Below are positions 17,087 through 23,830 of a stretch of DNA of 64,000 bases, piece by piece. Source of the DNA: UBA4742 sp002403895 (lineage in GTDB: Bacteria > Actinomycetota > Acidimicrobiia > Acidimicrobiales > Acidimicrobilacustridaceae). The stretch is from positions 1 to 64,000 of the forward strand of contig DAISGD010000013.1 of assembly GCA_036823295.1 (NCBI GenBank), read 5' to 3'. The notes under the pieces are model-generated. The model ran no database searches. It was given only the letters and a program-made list of their open reading frames with translations, and had not been told where the DNA came from. The first letter of the stretch is position 1. Every line of letters begins with the position of its first letter. Position numbers and translations under genes: made by a program.

Positions 17087-17482
17087 TCAGGAGGCCGATG
17101 CCTCAGCCACCGCTGCTTCGGGGGCATCGGCGGCGGCGGCCTCAGCTACCCCGACCAGTGCCGCGAATGCAACCGGTTCGCTGACGGCGAGGTCGGCGAG
17201 GACCTTGCGGTCGATATCCACCTCGGCCAGCCTCAGGCCGTTGATGAACCGGCTGTAGCTGGTGCCGTTGAGGCGGCAAGCGGCGTTGATGCGCTGGATC
17301 CACAGCTTGCGGAACTCACCCTTGCGGGCGCGCCGGTCGCGGAACGCGTACTTGCCGGAATGCATGAGCTGCTCGTTGGCGGCCCGGTACGAACGGCTCT
17401 TGTTGCCGTAGTACCCCTTGGCGCGCTCGAGGATCTGTCGACGGTGTTTCTTGCTCGCCACGGCACGTTTGACTCTGGCCAT
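17087..17482 (-). CDS. rplT: 50S ribosomal protein L20
   Basis: An early-assembly large-subunit protein. The first 115 residues are canonical (ARVKRAV-KKHRRQILERAKGYYG, RLNGTSYSRFINGL). The product is 131 residues long because of an alanine- and glutamate-rich tail (about 112-131) not needed by the core fold. It is the third gene of the infC-rpmI-rplT set, which L20 itself represses in several bacteria; whether it does so here is not known. A good AGGAG lies before the ATG at 17482. Confidence 0.98.
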   Translation of the reverse strand: MARVKRAVASKKHRRQILERAKGYYGNKSRSYRAANEQLMHSGKYAFRDRRARKGEFRKLWIQRINAACRLNGTSYSRFINGLRLAEVDIDRKVLADLAVSEPVAFAALVGVAEAAAADAPEAAVAEASAS

Positions 17483-17544
17483 CGGGAGCTCCTTTCAGGA
17501 GGGGCGGATCGAGGAGAGGGCAGGCGCGCCAGGCGCCCGCACCG

Positions 17545-17739
17545 TCAGATGCCGAGTTGGCGGCGGACGTGGTCGCGATCGCCACCGGTCAGTTCGGTGG
17601 TGCGTCCGAGACGGCGCTTACGCGCAGGGCTCTTCTTCTCGAGAATGTGGTTCATTCCGGCCTTGCGTCGGGTGATCTTGCCCGACCCGGTGACCTTGAA
17701 GCGCTTGGCCGCGCCCCTGTGCGTCTTCATCTTCGGCAT
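17545..17739 (-). CDS. rpmI: 50S ribosomal protein L35
   Basis: A small basic ribosomal protein of 64 residues with the family opening PKMKTHRGAAKRFKVTGSGK and the central HILEKKSPARKRRL. The ATG at 17739 is chosen over an upstream in-frame ATG at 17763 because L35 always begins MPKMKT. It lies 87 nt after infC, and that gap holds a strong hairpin. Confidence 0.98.
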   Translation of the reverse strand: MPKMKTHRGAAKRFKVTGSGKITRRKAGMNHILEKKSPARKRRLGRTTELTGGDRDHVRRQLGI

Positions 17740-17766
17740 GGATTTGCTCTTTCGTGTCTGCATGGA

Positions 17767-17785
17767 CCGGGAAGGTGCTTCCCGG
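17767..17785 (-). promoter_or_regulatory. Hairpin in the infC-rpmI gap
   Basis: Perfect 8-bp arms CCGGGAAG and CTTCCCGG flank a 3-base loop about 28 nt before the rpmI start. It may influence rpmI/rplT translation, as leader structures do in E. coli, or stabilise the infC 3' end. No U-run follows, so termination is unlikely. Confidence 0.4.
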
Positions 17786-17826
17786 CCCGGGCCTGCCGGC
17801 GGCGCACCCGGTGGGTGCCCGCCCGA

Positions 17827-18528
17827 TCAGGCTTCGGTGGTTTCGGCCGCTTCCGTGGAGACGGATTCGACCTCGGTTGGTTCGCTGACCTCGGTTGGTT
17901 CGCTGACCTCAGCTGGTTCAGCGGCTGGGGCTGGCTCGACGGCTGCGACAGCCGCCTCCTCTTCACGCTTGCGTTCCGTGGCTTTGGCCGCCTTGACGGC
18001 CTGGGCCTTCTTGTCGGGCGCCATCACCATGGTCATGTTGCGACCGTCCAGCTTAGGGAAGACCTCCACCCGCCCGGAGTCGACCACATCGGCCGCCACT
18101 TCATCGAGGATGCGCTTGCCCAGTTCGGGATGCTGCATCTCCCGGCCTCGGAACATGATGGTCACCTTGACCTTGTGTCCCTCGTTCAGGAACTTCTCGA
18201 CCTTGCGGGTCTTGGTGTCGAAGTCCCCGTGCCCGATCTTGGGCCGGTACTTCATCTCCTTCACCACGACGTTGGTGCTCTTGCGGCGGGACTCCTTGGC
18301 CCGCTGTGCCGCTTCGTACTTGTACTTGCCGTAGTCCATGATCCGGCAGACCGGCGGGTTGGCCTTGTCAGCCACTTCCACGAGGTCCAGTTCCAGCTCA
18401 CGGGCCATGGCCAGTGCCTCAGGCAGGGGCCTGATGCCAATCTGTTCGCCATCGGGCGCCACCAGGCGCACCTCGCGGGCACGGATCCGATCGTTGATCC
18501 GCGGCTCGTTGTTCGCGGGCGTGCTTAT
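17827..18528 (-). CDS. infC: Translation initiation factor IF-3 with an AUA start codon
   Basis: IF-3 keeps subunits apart and checks the start codon. The family N-terminus EPRINDRIRAREVRLV needs translation to begin upstream of any ATG, GTG or TTG. In frame, a TGA at 18535-18537 is followed by GCG GCA and then ATA (18528-18526) with GAGGAG 9 nt before it, so AUA is the likely start, like the AUU or AUC of other infC genes. The product is 233 residues: N-domain, linker helix, C-domain (CRIMDYGKYKYE, TIMFRGREMQHPELG), then a 50-residue acidic tail with repeated SEPTEV, absent from the standard factor. A rare start lets IF-3 repress its own translation. Confidence 0.93.
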   Translation of the reverse strand: MSTPANNEPRINDRIRAREVRLVAPDGEQIGIRPLPEALAMARELELDLVEVADKANPPVCRIMDYGKYKYEAAQRAKESRRKSTNVVVKEMKYRPKIGHGDFDTKTRKVEKFLNEGHKVKVTIMFRGREMQHPELGKRILDEVAADVVDSGRVEVFPKLDGRNMTMVMAPDKKAQAVKAAKATERKREEEAAVAAVEPAPAAEPAEVSEPTEVSEPTEVESVSTEAAETTEA

Positions 18529-18853
18529 TGCCGCTCACTCCTCATCAATGCGCATGTCCTCTCTGTTGCGCTGGCCAATGTGCGGGCGGCCACCCAAAAC
18601 AAAGAGAGGGCGGACGCCGGAAAGCCGACATCCGCCCGCAACGGTAAGGTCGCGAAACCAGACCGGTGTGACGAGTGATCGACCCGGCGCACTCGGTGCC
18701 CCGAAGGGCAGTACTCGGTGGCCGGGTGGGGGCGAACCCCACTTCCCTGGGTTGAAGCCCGCCTAGAGTACCAGGGCGCGGCCCCGAGCACGATCCGGCC
18801 GCCCCCGTTCCATCCCTTTCCCACCCTCCCTCCCAGACCGGAGTAAGAAACCC
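18529..18853 (-). other. Structured infC operon leader, no protein gene
   Basis: The 325 bases between the divergent infC and DUF1844 genes hold no credible coding frame. Most can be read as an infC leader RNA: besides the attenuator-like hairpin (18596-18637) there is a GTGGGG/CCCCAC hairpin near 18737 and a longer GGTACTC/GAGTACT pairing that encloses it. The outer part must also contain the promoters of both directions, which I could not place with confidence. Confidence 0.5.
18596..18637 (-). terminator. Intrinsic terminator-like hairpin (attenuator) in the infC leader
   Basis: Thirteen-base arms on the minus strand, GGGCGGATGTCGG and CCGGCGTCCGCCC, close on a 4-base CTTT loop and are followed by TCTCTTTGTTTT, a U-rich tract. 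This has the form of a Rho-independent terminator about 70 nt before the infC start. There is no minus-strand gene upstream for it to end, so it most likely attenuates the infC-rpmI-rplT operon. L20-controlled leaders of this kind are known upstream of infC in Bacillus. Confidence 0.7.
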
Positions 18854-19342
18854 ATGAGCTTGTGGACCCCTGGCGGCGAAGTACCCGTCGAGCGCAATCG
18901 AGAGGGTCGAGCGAGTTCGGGCGGGCCCCAACCAGGCGCTCCCGCCATCAGCGAGGCGGCGCTGGCCGAGGCGGCCGCGGCGGCCGGCATCGATCTCGAG
19001 GGGCTCTCCCCCGAGGAGCGGACCCAGCTCGAGACCATGATGTTGGAGATGGCCCAGGTCCAGGCCCAGCTGGCCACGACACCGGCCGCGCAGGTGGTGG
19101 CCAACCATCTCGGGGGCTTCTACGAGCTGGCCCGCATCCATCTGAGCCAGGACCCGCCCCGCTTCGACGAGGCCAGCCTGGCCATCGACGCCATGGCGGG
19201 CGTGCTCGATGCCGTGGAGGACCGGATGGGCCAGGACGGTATCTCGCTCCGTGAGGGCCTCAACCAGTTGCAGATGGCCTTCATTCAGATGCGCCAGGAG
19301 CTCGTCGGCGACGCACCCGAGCCCGACGCCGAGGCGGACTGA
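18854..19342 (+). CDS. DUF1844-like protein
   Basis: A 162-residue hydrophilic protein of unknown function. After a disordered head (about 1-30) and an alanine-rich helix comes a helical core with AQVVANHLGGFYELARIHL, then AIDAMAGVLDAVEDRMG and LREGLNQLQMAFIQMR, resembling the DUF1844 pattern in which the same elements recur. Genes of this family are found divergent from infC in other Actinobacteria, which supports the call. The tail is acidic. Its stop is a single base away from the stop of the convergent OsmC gene. Confidence 0.75.
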   Translation: MSLWTPGGEVPVERNREGRASSGGPQPGAPAISEAALAEAAAAAGIDLEGLSPEERTQLETMMLEMAQVQAQLATTPAAQVVANHLGGFYELARIHLSQDPPRFDEASLAIDAMAGVLDAVEDRMGQDGISLREGLNQLQMAFIQMRQELVGDAPEPDAEAD

Positions 19343-19343
19343 C

Positions 19344-19808
19344 TCACAGCTCCCGCACCACGATCGTCGGGATCACCACGATCTCGGTGCGGAGGCTGTT
19401 GGCGATGAAGCACTCGCGGTGCGCCACCTCCACCAGGTGCCCGATGCGGTCGGGGGCGACATCACCTCGCACGGTGATGTGCGGGCGCAGGTCGATGCGG
19501 GTGAGGCGAACGGGTAGATCATCCTCGGGCATCTCGGCGCTGGCCTCATCGACATAGGCCACCACCTCGACACGGGCCCGGGCGGCGACGGCCAGGAAGG
19601 CCAGCAGCTGACACGACGATGCGGCGGCCAGCAGGAGCTGCTCAGGGTTGACACGGGTTGGATCGCCGCGAAACGCCGGGTCCGCACTCATGGTCAGGCT
19701 GGCTTCGGCGGGCGGCACGGTGACGCCGTGCCCGCGGCCGTAGTCCTCGTACCCCAACCCGGTGGAGCCTTCCCAGTGGGTCACGGCGGCGTAGCGATGG
19801 GTGGCCAT
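19344..19808 (-). CDS. OsmC family protein
   Basis: A 154-residue protein of the OsmC/Ohr superfamily, thiol-dependent peroxidases or related proteins acting on organic hydroperoxides. The region DPTRVNPEQLLLAAASSCQLLAFL carries the first reactive cysteine in its usual LL-AA-SSC setting, and a second cysteine sits in HRECFIANSL near residue 130. GAGGAG precedes the ATG at 19808. It follows the cold-shock-like gene by 17 nt, so hisG, the cold-shock-like gene and osmC form one unit. Confidence 0.92.
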   Translation of the reverse strand: MATHRYAAVTHWEGSTGLGYEDYGRGHGVTVPPAEASLTMSADPAFRGDPTRVNPEQLLLAAASSCQLLAFLAVAARARVEVVAYVDEASAEMPEDDLPVRLTRIDLRPHITVRGDVAPDRIGHLVEVAHRECFIANSLRTEIVVIPTIVVREL

Positions 19809-19825
19809 GAGGATGGCTCCTCTCG

Positions 19826-20116
19826 TCAGACCGGGCGCAGGTCGGTGGCTTCGAATCGGCCGAGGCGGCCGGGCACGACATCGAAGCTGACCGACGTGCC
19901 GACCTCGATGCTTCGGGTTCCGTCGGCGATGGCCGTGCAGTGGAAGAACCACGTGCCGGCCGGGTCCTCCGCGGTCACCGTGCCGTAACCCCCAGGGTCG
20001 TCGAATGCAGCCACCACGCCGCGCACGATGCCGGCGACCGATGGCCCCGCGGCCATCGCCGCCGGTCCCAGGACGTGCTCCGGAACCAGACCGTCTGGAG
20101 CCGGAGCTTCGCTCAT
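19826..20116 (-). CDS. Cold-shock-domain-like protein
   Basis: A 96-residue protein whose C-terminal two thirds resemble a divergent cold-shock OB fold: GVVAAFDDPGGYGTV, then TWFFHCTAIADGTR and GTSVSFDV-GRLGRFEA. The RNP1 and RNP2 equivalents (GYGTVT and WFFHCT) keep the aromatic positions but lack the usual lysines. An N-terminal extension of about 27 residues precedes the fold. It overlaps the hisG stop by one base (TGATG). RNA binding is likely but unproven. Confidence 0.8.
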   Translation of the reverse strand: MSEAPAPDGLVPEHVLGPAAMAAGPSVAGIVRGVVAAFDDPGGYGTVTAEDPAGTWFFHCTAIADGTRSIEVGTSVSFDVVPGRLGRFEATDLRPV

Positions 20117-20991
20117 CAGTGGACGATCTTGGCGATGGGGAGCTCGATGATGTCGGTGGCGCCGTGGTCACGCAGGGCGGGGATGAGCACGTTGATGGTC
20201 GCCTTGGGCACCACCGTCTCGACGGCGTAGCCCTGGCCGGCGTAGAGCTCATTCACGGTGGGTGATTTCATCGAGGGCAACAGCGCGATCACGGCATCGA
20301 GCTGGTCGGCCTGCACGTTCAGCTTCACCAGGACCTTGCCTCGAGCTTCGAGCACACCCTCCAGCAGGGTCAGGATCTGACCCATGGCGTGGGCCTTGTC
20401 GGGATCGGCGTAGGCCACCGGGTTGGCCACCAACTCGGTGTAGGACGTCAGGACGGTATCGATGATGCGCAGGCCGGCGGCGCGGATGGCCCGCCCGGTC
20501 TCGGTGATGTCGACGATGCAGTCGACGATGTCGGGCACCTTGGCCTCGGTGGCGCCGTAGGAGAGGGCGATCTCGGCGTCGATGCCCCGCTCGGCGAAGA
20601 AGCGCTCGGTCAGACCGGGGTACTCGCTTGACACCCGAACGCCCTGGGGCAGGTCCTCGATGCGCTGCCAGGGCGACTCGTCGGGCACGGCCACGATGAT
20701 GCGGACGGGGTTCTGGCTGGCCTTGGAGTAGCGCAGCTCACCCAAGCTCACCACTTCGGCCTGGGTCTCCTCGACCCAGTCCCGCCCGGTGATACCGATG
20801 TCGAACAGCCCCTCGGCGACGTAGGCGCCGATCTCCTGAGGGCGCAGGATCCGCACCTCGTCGATGCGGGGATCGTCGATGCTGGCCCGGTAGGTCACCA
20901 CCGAGTCCCGGTTGACCCGCAGGTCGGCCGCCTCGAACAACTCGAGGGTGGCCTTCTCCAGCGAGCCCTTGGGCAGCACCAACTTCAACAT
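20116..20991 (-). CDS. hisG: ATP phosphoribosyltransferase, long form
   Basis: First step of histidine synthesis, ATP plus PRPP. The 291-residue length and the C-terminal regulatory domain (about 215-291, with EARGKVLVKLNV and LPSMKSPTV) mark the HisZ-independent, histidine-inhibited long form. The catalytic part shows LVLPKGSLEKATLELFEAA, FDIGITGRDWVEE and the PRPP loop region DIVDCIVDITETGRAIRAA. ATG 20991 gives the standard start, but GTG 21000 is 9 nt after AGGTGGG and may be the real one. No other his gene is in the window. Confidence 0.97.
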   Translation of the reverse strand: MLKLVLPKGSLEKATLELFEAADLRVNRDSVVTYRASIDDPRIDEVRILRPQEIGAYVAEGLFDIGITGRDWVEETQAEVVSLGELRYSKASQNPVRIIVAVPDESPWQRIEDLPQGVRVSSEYPGLTERFFAERGIDAEIALSYGATEAKVPDIVDCIVDITETGRAIRAAGLRIIDTVLTSYTELVANPVAYADPDKAHAMGQILTLLEGVLEARGKVLVKLNVQADQLDAVIALLPSMKSPTVNELYAGQGYAVETVVPKATINVLIPALRDHGATDIIELPIAKIVH

Positions 20992-21040
20992 GGCGGACAC
21001 CGTAGCCAACCCACCTGGCGGCTCCGAAACGGGTTGCGTT

Positions 21041-21084
21041 CAGGGTGCCTGACACCACCGGTGTTGGCACCCTGCGTTGTCAGG
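21041..21084. repeat. Overlapping inverted repeats between hisG and the VIT transporter gene
   Basis: Arms CAGGGTGCC (21041-21049) and GGCACCCTG (21066-21074) enclose an inner ACACC/GGTGT pair. A second pairing, CCTGACA (21048-21054) with TGTCAGG (21078-21084), uses some of the same bases, so the two hairpins exclude each other. The element lies 28 nt before the plus-strand start at 21112 and about 50 nt before hisG. Confidence 0.55.
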
Positions 21085-21111
21085 GGCCGCCAGTCGGGGT
21101 TTGATGGCCCC

Positions 21112-21822
21112 ATGCCATCCGCCGCTGCCCACGTCGAGCGTCACCTCAGCCACCGGGTGGGATGGCTACGCGCCGCCGTCCTGGGTGCCAACGACGGGAT
21201 CACGTCCACCGCCTCGCTGATCGTCGGGGTCGCCGCTGCCTCGGCCAGTCGCAGCGCGGTGTTCACCGCCGGTGTCGCCGCCCTCGTGGCCGGGGCCGGT
21301 TCGATGGCGGCCGGTGAGTACTCCTCGGTCAGCTCCCAACGAGACTCCGAGCTGGCCGACATCGCCAAGGAACGAATCGAGCTCGAGACCACGCCCGAGC
21401 GCGAGCTGCGGGAGCTGACCCACATCTACATCGAGAAGGGCCTCAATCCTGAGCTGGCCCACGATGTGGCGGTGGAGCTGTCCAAGGGCGACGTCCTCGC
21501 CGTGCATATGGCCGAGGAGCTGGGCATCACGCACGATTCCATCGCTCGGCCGCTCCAGGCGTCGGTGTACTCCGCCCTGTCCTTCGCCACCGGTGCCCTC
21601 ATCCCGCTCATTGCCGTGATGCTGGCCGGGTCCTCCCCGGCGTCACGGGTGATCGTGACGTTCCTGGTCTCGCTGGTGGGGCTGGCCGCCCTCGGAGCTA
21701 CCGGTGCCCGAGTCGGGGGTGCTCCCTTCGGCCGGGCCACCCTGCGCATGCTGCTGCTGGGCGGTCTGGCCATGGCGGTCACCGCCGGCGTCGGCAAGCT
21801 GCTGGGCACCGCCGTCGGCTGA
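21112..21822 (+). CDS. VIT1/CCC1-family iron/manganese transporter
   Basis: An inner-membrane transporter of 236 residues likely exporting Fe2+ or Mn2+. The first helix region has the family motif VLGANDGITSTASLIVGV, followed by a glycine-rich second helix GAGSMAAGEYSSV. A cytoplasmic helical loop with many glutamates (about 80-150) would bind metal. Three further helices complete the five-helix topology (about 155-175, 182-200 and 213-233). It has no metal-related neighbours. The stop is followed by 16-bp tandem repeats. Confidence 0.9.
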   Translation: MPSAAAHVERHLSHRVGWLRAAVLGANDGITSTASLIVGVAAASASRSAVFTAGVAALVAGAGSMAAGEYSSVSSQRDSELADIAKERIELETTPERELRELTHIYIEKGLNPELAHDVAVELSKGDVLAVHMAEELGITHDSIARPLQASVYSALSFATGALIPLIAVMLAGSSPASRVIVTFLVSLVGLAALGATGARVGGAPFGRATLRMLLLGGLAMAVTAGVGKLLGTAVG

Positions 21823-21839
21823 CAGGGGCCGCATCGGAG

Positions 21840-21903
21840 CACGGATTCGTCAGATCACGGATTCGTCAGATCACCGATGCCTTAGATCGCCGATTCGTCA
21901 GAT
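21840..21903. repeat. Four tandem copies of a 16-bp repeat
   Basis: Units at 21840, 21856, 21872 and 21888 read CACGGATTCGTCAGAT twice, then CACCGATGCCTTAGAT and CGCCGATTCGTCAGAT. The array lies between the convergent VIT and PQ-loop genes, and its last unit includes the PQ-loop stop codon. The 16-bp period is not a multiple of three, so it does not encode a peptide repeat. Confidence 0.9.
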
Positions 21904-22491
21904 CAAAGACTCGGCCATGGCCAGGCGGGTGGCCTGCCAGCGGGTCCAGTGGATCCGGCCCAACACGATTGCGGCCGCGGTGATCAGCACCACGCCGTAG
22001 CCCATGAGGGCGGCGTCGCCGATGGCTACTCCGTAGGCGCCCCAGGCCGCGGCGTCGAGCACCGAGATCCACCACGTCGCCGGGGCGATGCCCGACAAGT
22101 CGGACTGGCGTACGGATTTCACCACCTGGGGACCTTGGGTGACGACGACGCCGGCGGCTAGCACGGCGGCGAACAGGCCCACCGCCGCCGCCACCACCTG
22201 CACCCCGAGCCAGGAGCCGGCGGCCAGCACGTCGTTGCGAGTCGTGTCGCGCCGCAGCAGCACGACCGTCCAGATGCCGGGGACGAGGGCCACCACCGAC
22301 ACGCCCCACACCACCGGCAATCCCGCCCACAGGCCGTAGGCCAGCCACGCGGTGGTGGTCAGGACCGAGGTCAGCGCGGCCAGGGCCGAAACGCCGGCCG
22401 CGGACCCGGTGCGGGCCAAGCGGATCGGTTGGGGCAGCAGCCGAACGAGGAACACCGCGGACGCCACCAGGGCGAGGACGGTGGCGCTCAC
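21898..22491 (-). CDS. PQ-loop (SemiSWEET-like) membrane protein
   Basis: A 197-residue protein, almost all of it hydrophobic helices. Two PQ motifs, LLPQPIRLARTGSAAGVS (P20-Q21) and VTQGPQVVKSVRQSDLSGIA (P121-Q122), each begin a three-helix bundle, as in SWEET/PQ-loop carriers with two repeats in one chain. The substrate is unknown. The GTG start at 22491 overlaps the stop of the secreted protein (GTGA), and the gene ends the FMN-riboswitch operon. This context makes flavin or a flavin precursor a reasonable, untested substrate; sugars or amino acids are the alternatives. The ending lies in the 16-bp repeats. Confidence 0.85.
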   Translation of the reverse strand: MSATVLALVASAVFLVRLLPQPIRLARTGSAAGVSALAALTSVLTTTAWLAYGLWAGLPVVWGVSVVALVPGIWTVVLLRRDTTRNDVLAAGSWLGVQVVAAAVGLFAAVLAAGVVVTQGPQVVKSVRQSDLSGIAPATWWISVLDAAAWGAYGVAIGDAALMGYGVVLITAAAIVLGRIHWTRWQATRLAMAESLI

Positions 22492-23294
22492 GAATCGGTG
22501 GCGTCGTCGCTCGCTGTGGCCGATCGGCGGCTCATCACCAACATGACCGCTCCCCCGGCGGCCGCCACCACGAAGATGGCCAGCACGATCCAGATGGTGC
22601 CCGACGAGCCCGACGACGAGGACGAGGCGGGTCCGGCGGCCAACAGCACGCTGGCCTCCGAGGTGCCGGTCGAGTCGCCGGCCGCCGTGGTCGAGGTGAC
22701 CGCACCGGAGGCGGGGTCGACCGCAACATCCGAGCCATTGGTCTGGCCCGGGACGTCGGTGGACGAGGGGGCACTGTTGGACGGGTCACGGGCACCCAGC
22801 AGGGTCGTGGGCGTCGCGCCTCCGCCAGGCACGGTCGCCCCCGGCTTGCCCGGGACCGTCGTGGCCGGCGGGGAGGGTGCGGTGGTGGTCGTGGCCTGTG
22901 CGCAAGTGCCAAGACTGATAATCACCGTGCCCGTGTGAGGCTCCGAGTAGTCCTGCCAGGTGATCGTGACGGTGCCGGTACCCGACCAACCGCTGCGTAC
23001 CCCGGGCACCAAAAGGTGGCTGGTCGTGTTCGGATAGATGACGGACGGCGATGCGGTGTAGTCCCCCAAGCCAGGGAAGGAGATCTGGGCGCGAACGTTG
23101 GTCGAGTCGGAGTTGGTCACGAACCAATGCAGCGTCCAGGTGCCGGTCGTGGGGTCACATGCGTCGGCCTTTCGGTCCAGTTGCGTAGTCGGCAAAGCCG
23201 CGCTGGCGGGCGTCACCCCCACCACGGCCAGGACGCCGACCACGGCCAGCACCGCCAGGACCTTCCACACGTGTCGGCCGCCCGGGCGATTCAT
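22488..23294 (-). CDS. Secreted, membrane-anchored protein of unknown function
   Basis: I do not recognise a family for this 268-residue protein. It has a signal peptide (about 1-32, cleavage near ASA), a beta-rich domain (about 40-132) with two cysteines (C46, C131) placed to form a disulphide, a long threonine/proline/serine linker (about 133-232), one membrane helix (about 234-254) and a basic stop-transfer tail. The domain would sit outside the membrane on a stalk. The ATG overlaps the ribH stop (ATGA) and its stop overlaps the PQ-loop gene, so it is an integral part of the riboflavin operon. A role in flavin uptake, export or storage is an inference from context. Confidence 0.9.
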   Translation of the reverse strand: MNRPGGRHVWKVLAVLAVVGVLAVVGVTPASAALPTTQLDRKADACDPTTGTWTLHWFVTNSDSTNVRAQISFPGLGDYTASPSVIYPNTTSHLLVPGVRSGWSGTGTVTITWQDYSEPHTGTVIISLGTCAQATTTTAPSPPATTVPGKPGATVPGGGATPTTLLGARDPSNSAPSSTDVPGQTNGSDVAVDPASGAVTSTTAAGDSTGTSEASVLLAAGPASSSSSGSSGTIWIVLAIFVVAAAGGAVMLVMSRRSATASDDATDS

Positions 23295-23779
23295 CGGGGG
23301 AGCCTCCGTAGCAGATCCACCATCTCGATTGCGGTCTTGGCCGCCTCTTCTCCCTTGTTATCGCCGTCGAGGTCGCTGCGCTGTAGGGCCTGGTCGAGGT
23401 TTTCGGTGGTGAGCACGCCGAACACAATGGGGACTCCCGTCTCCAGCGCCGCGGTCTGGGTGCCCTCGGCGCACGGCCCGGCCACGTACTCGAAGTGGGC
23501 GGTGTCGCCCCGGATGACGGCGCCCAGGGTGATGACGGCATCGAACGACCCCGACGCGGCGCACTGCTTGGCCGCTACCGGGATCTCGAAGGCACCCGGA
23601 ACCCAGGCCACAGTCACGTCCGCTTCCTTGACCCCGTGGACGGCGAGGCCACCGAGTGCGCCGTCGAGCATCCGGTTGGTGATGAGGTCGTTGAACCGGC
23701 CGCAGACCACGGCGATGCGCATGCCGGCGCCGTCGACGGTGCCGGTGATGGTCTGGGCAGCCTTGAAATTGGAAGACAT
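23291..23779 (-). CDS. ribH: 6,7-dimethyl-8-ribityllumazine synthase
   Basis: Condenses the ribityl pyrimidine with dihydroxybutanone phosphate, the penultimate riboflavin step. The 162-residue protein has VVCGRFNDLITNRMLDGA, the substrate segment VPGAFEIPVAAKQ, GAVIRGDTAHFEYVA and PIVFGVLTTENLDQAL, all canonical. It follows ribBA after 51 nt and overlaps the next gene by 4 nt. It normally forms icosahedral or pentameric shells. Confidence 0.98.
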   Translation of the reverse strand: MSSNFKAAQTITGTVDGAGMRIAVVCGRFNDLITNRMLDGALGGLAVHGVKEADVTVAWVPGAFEIPVAAKQCAASGSFDAVITLGAVIRGDTAHFEYVAGPCAEGTQTAALETGVPIVFGVLTTENLDQALQRSDLDGDNKGEEAAKTAIEMVDLLRRLPR

Positions 23780-23830
23780 CGGGGAAACCTTACGTGTCGG
23801 GACGGCCGAAGAGGAGGGCAGCCGGCCCCG

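Noticed and set aside
18700..18780. tRNA- or tmRNA-like stem in the infC leader
   Set aside because: A GTGGGG-TTCG-CCCCCAC hairpin resembles a T-arm, but the loop does not match and no acceptor, D or anticodon arms are present.
21840..21903. CRISPR array
   Set aside because: The 16-bp units directly abut each other with no spacers, and no cas gene is near.
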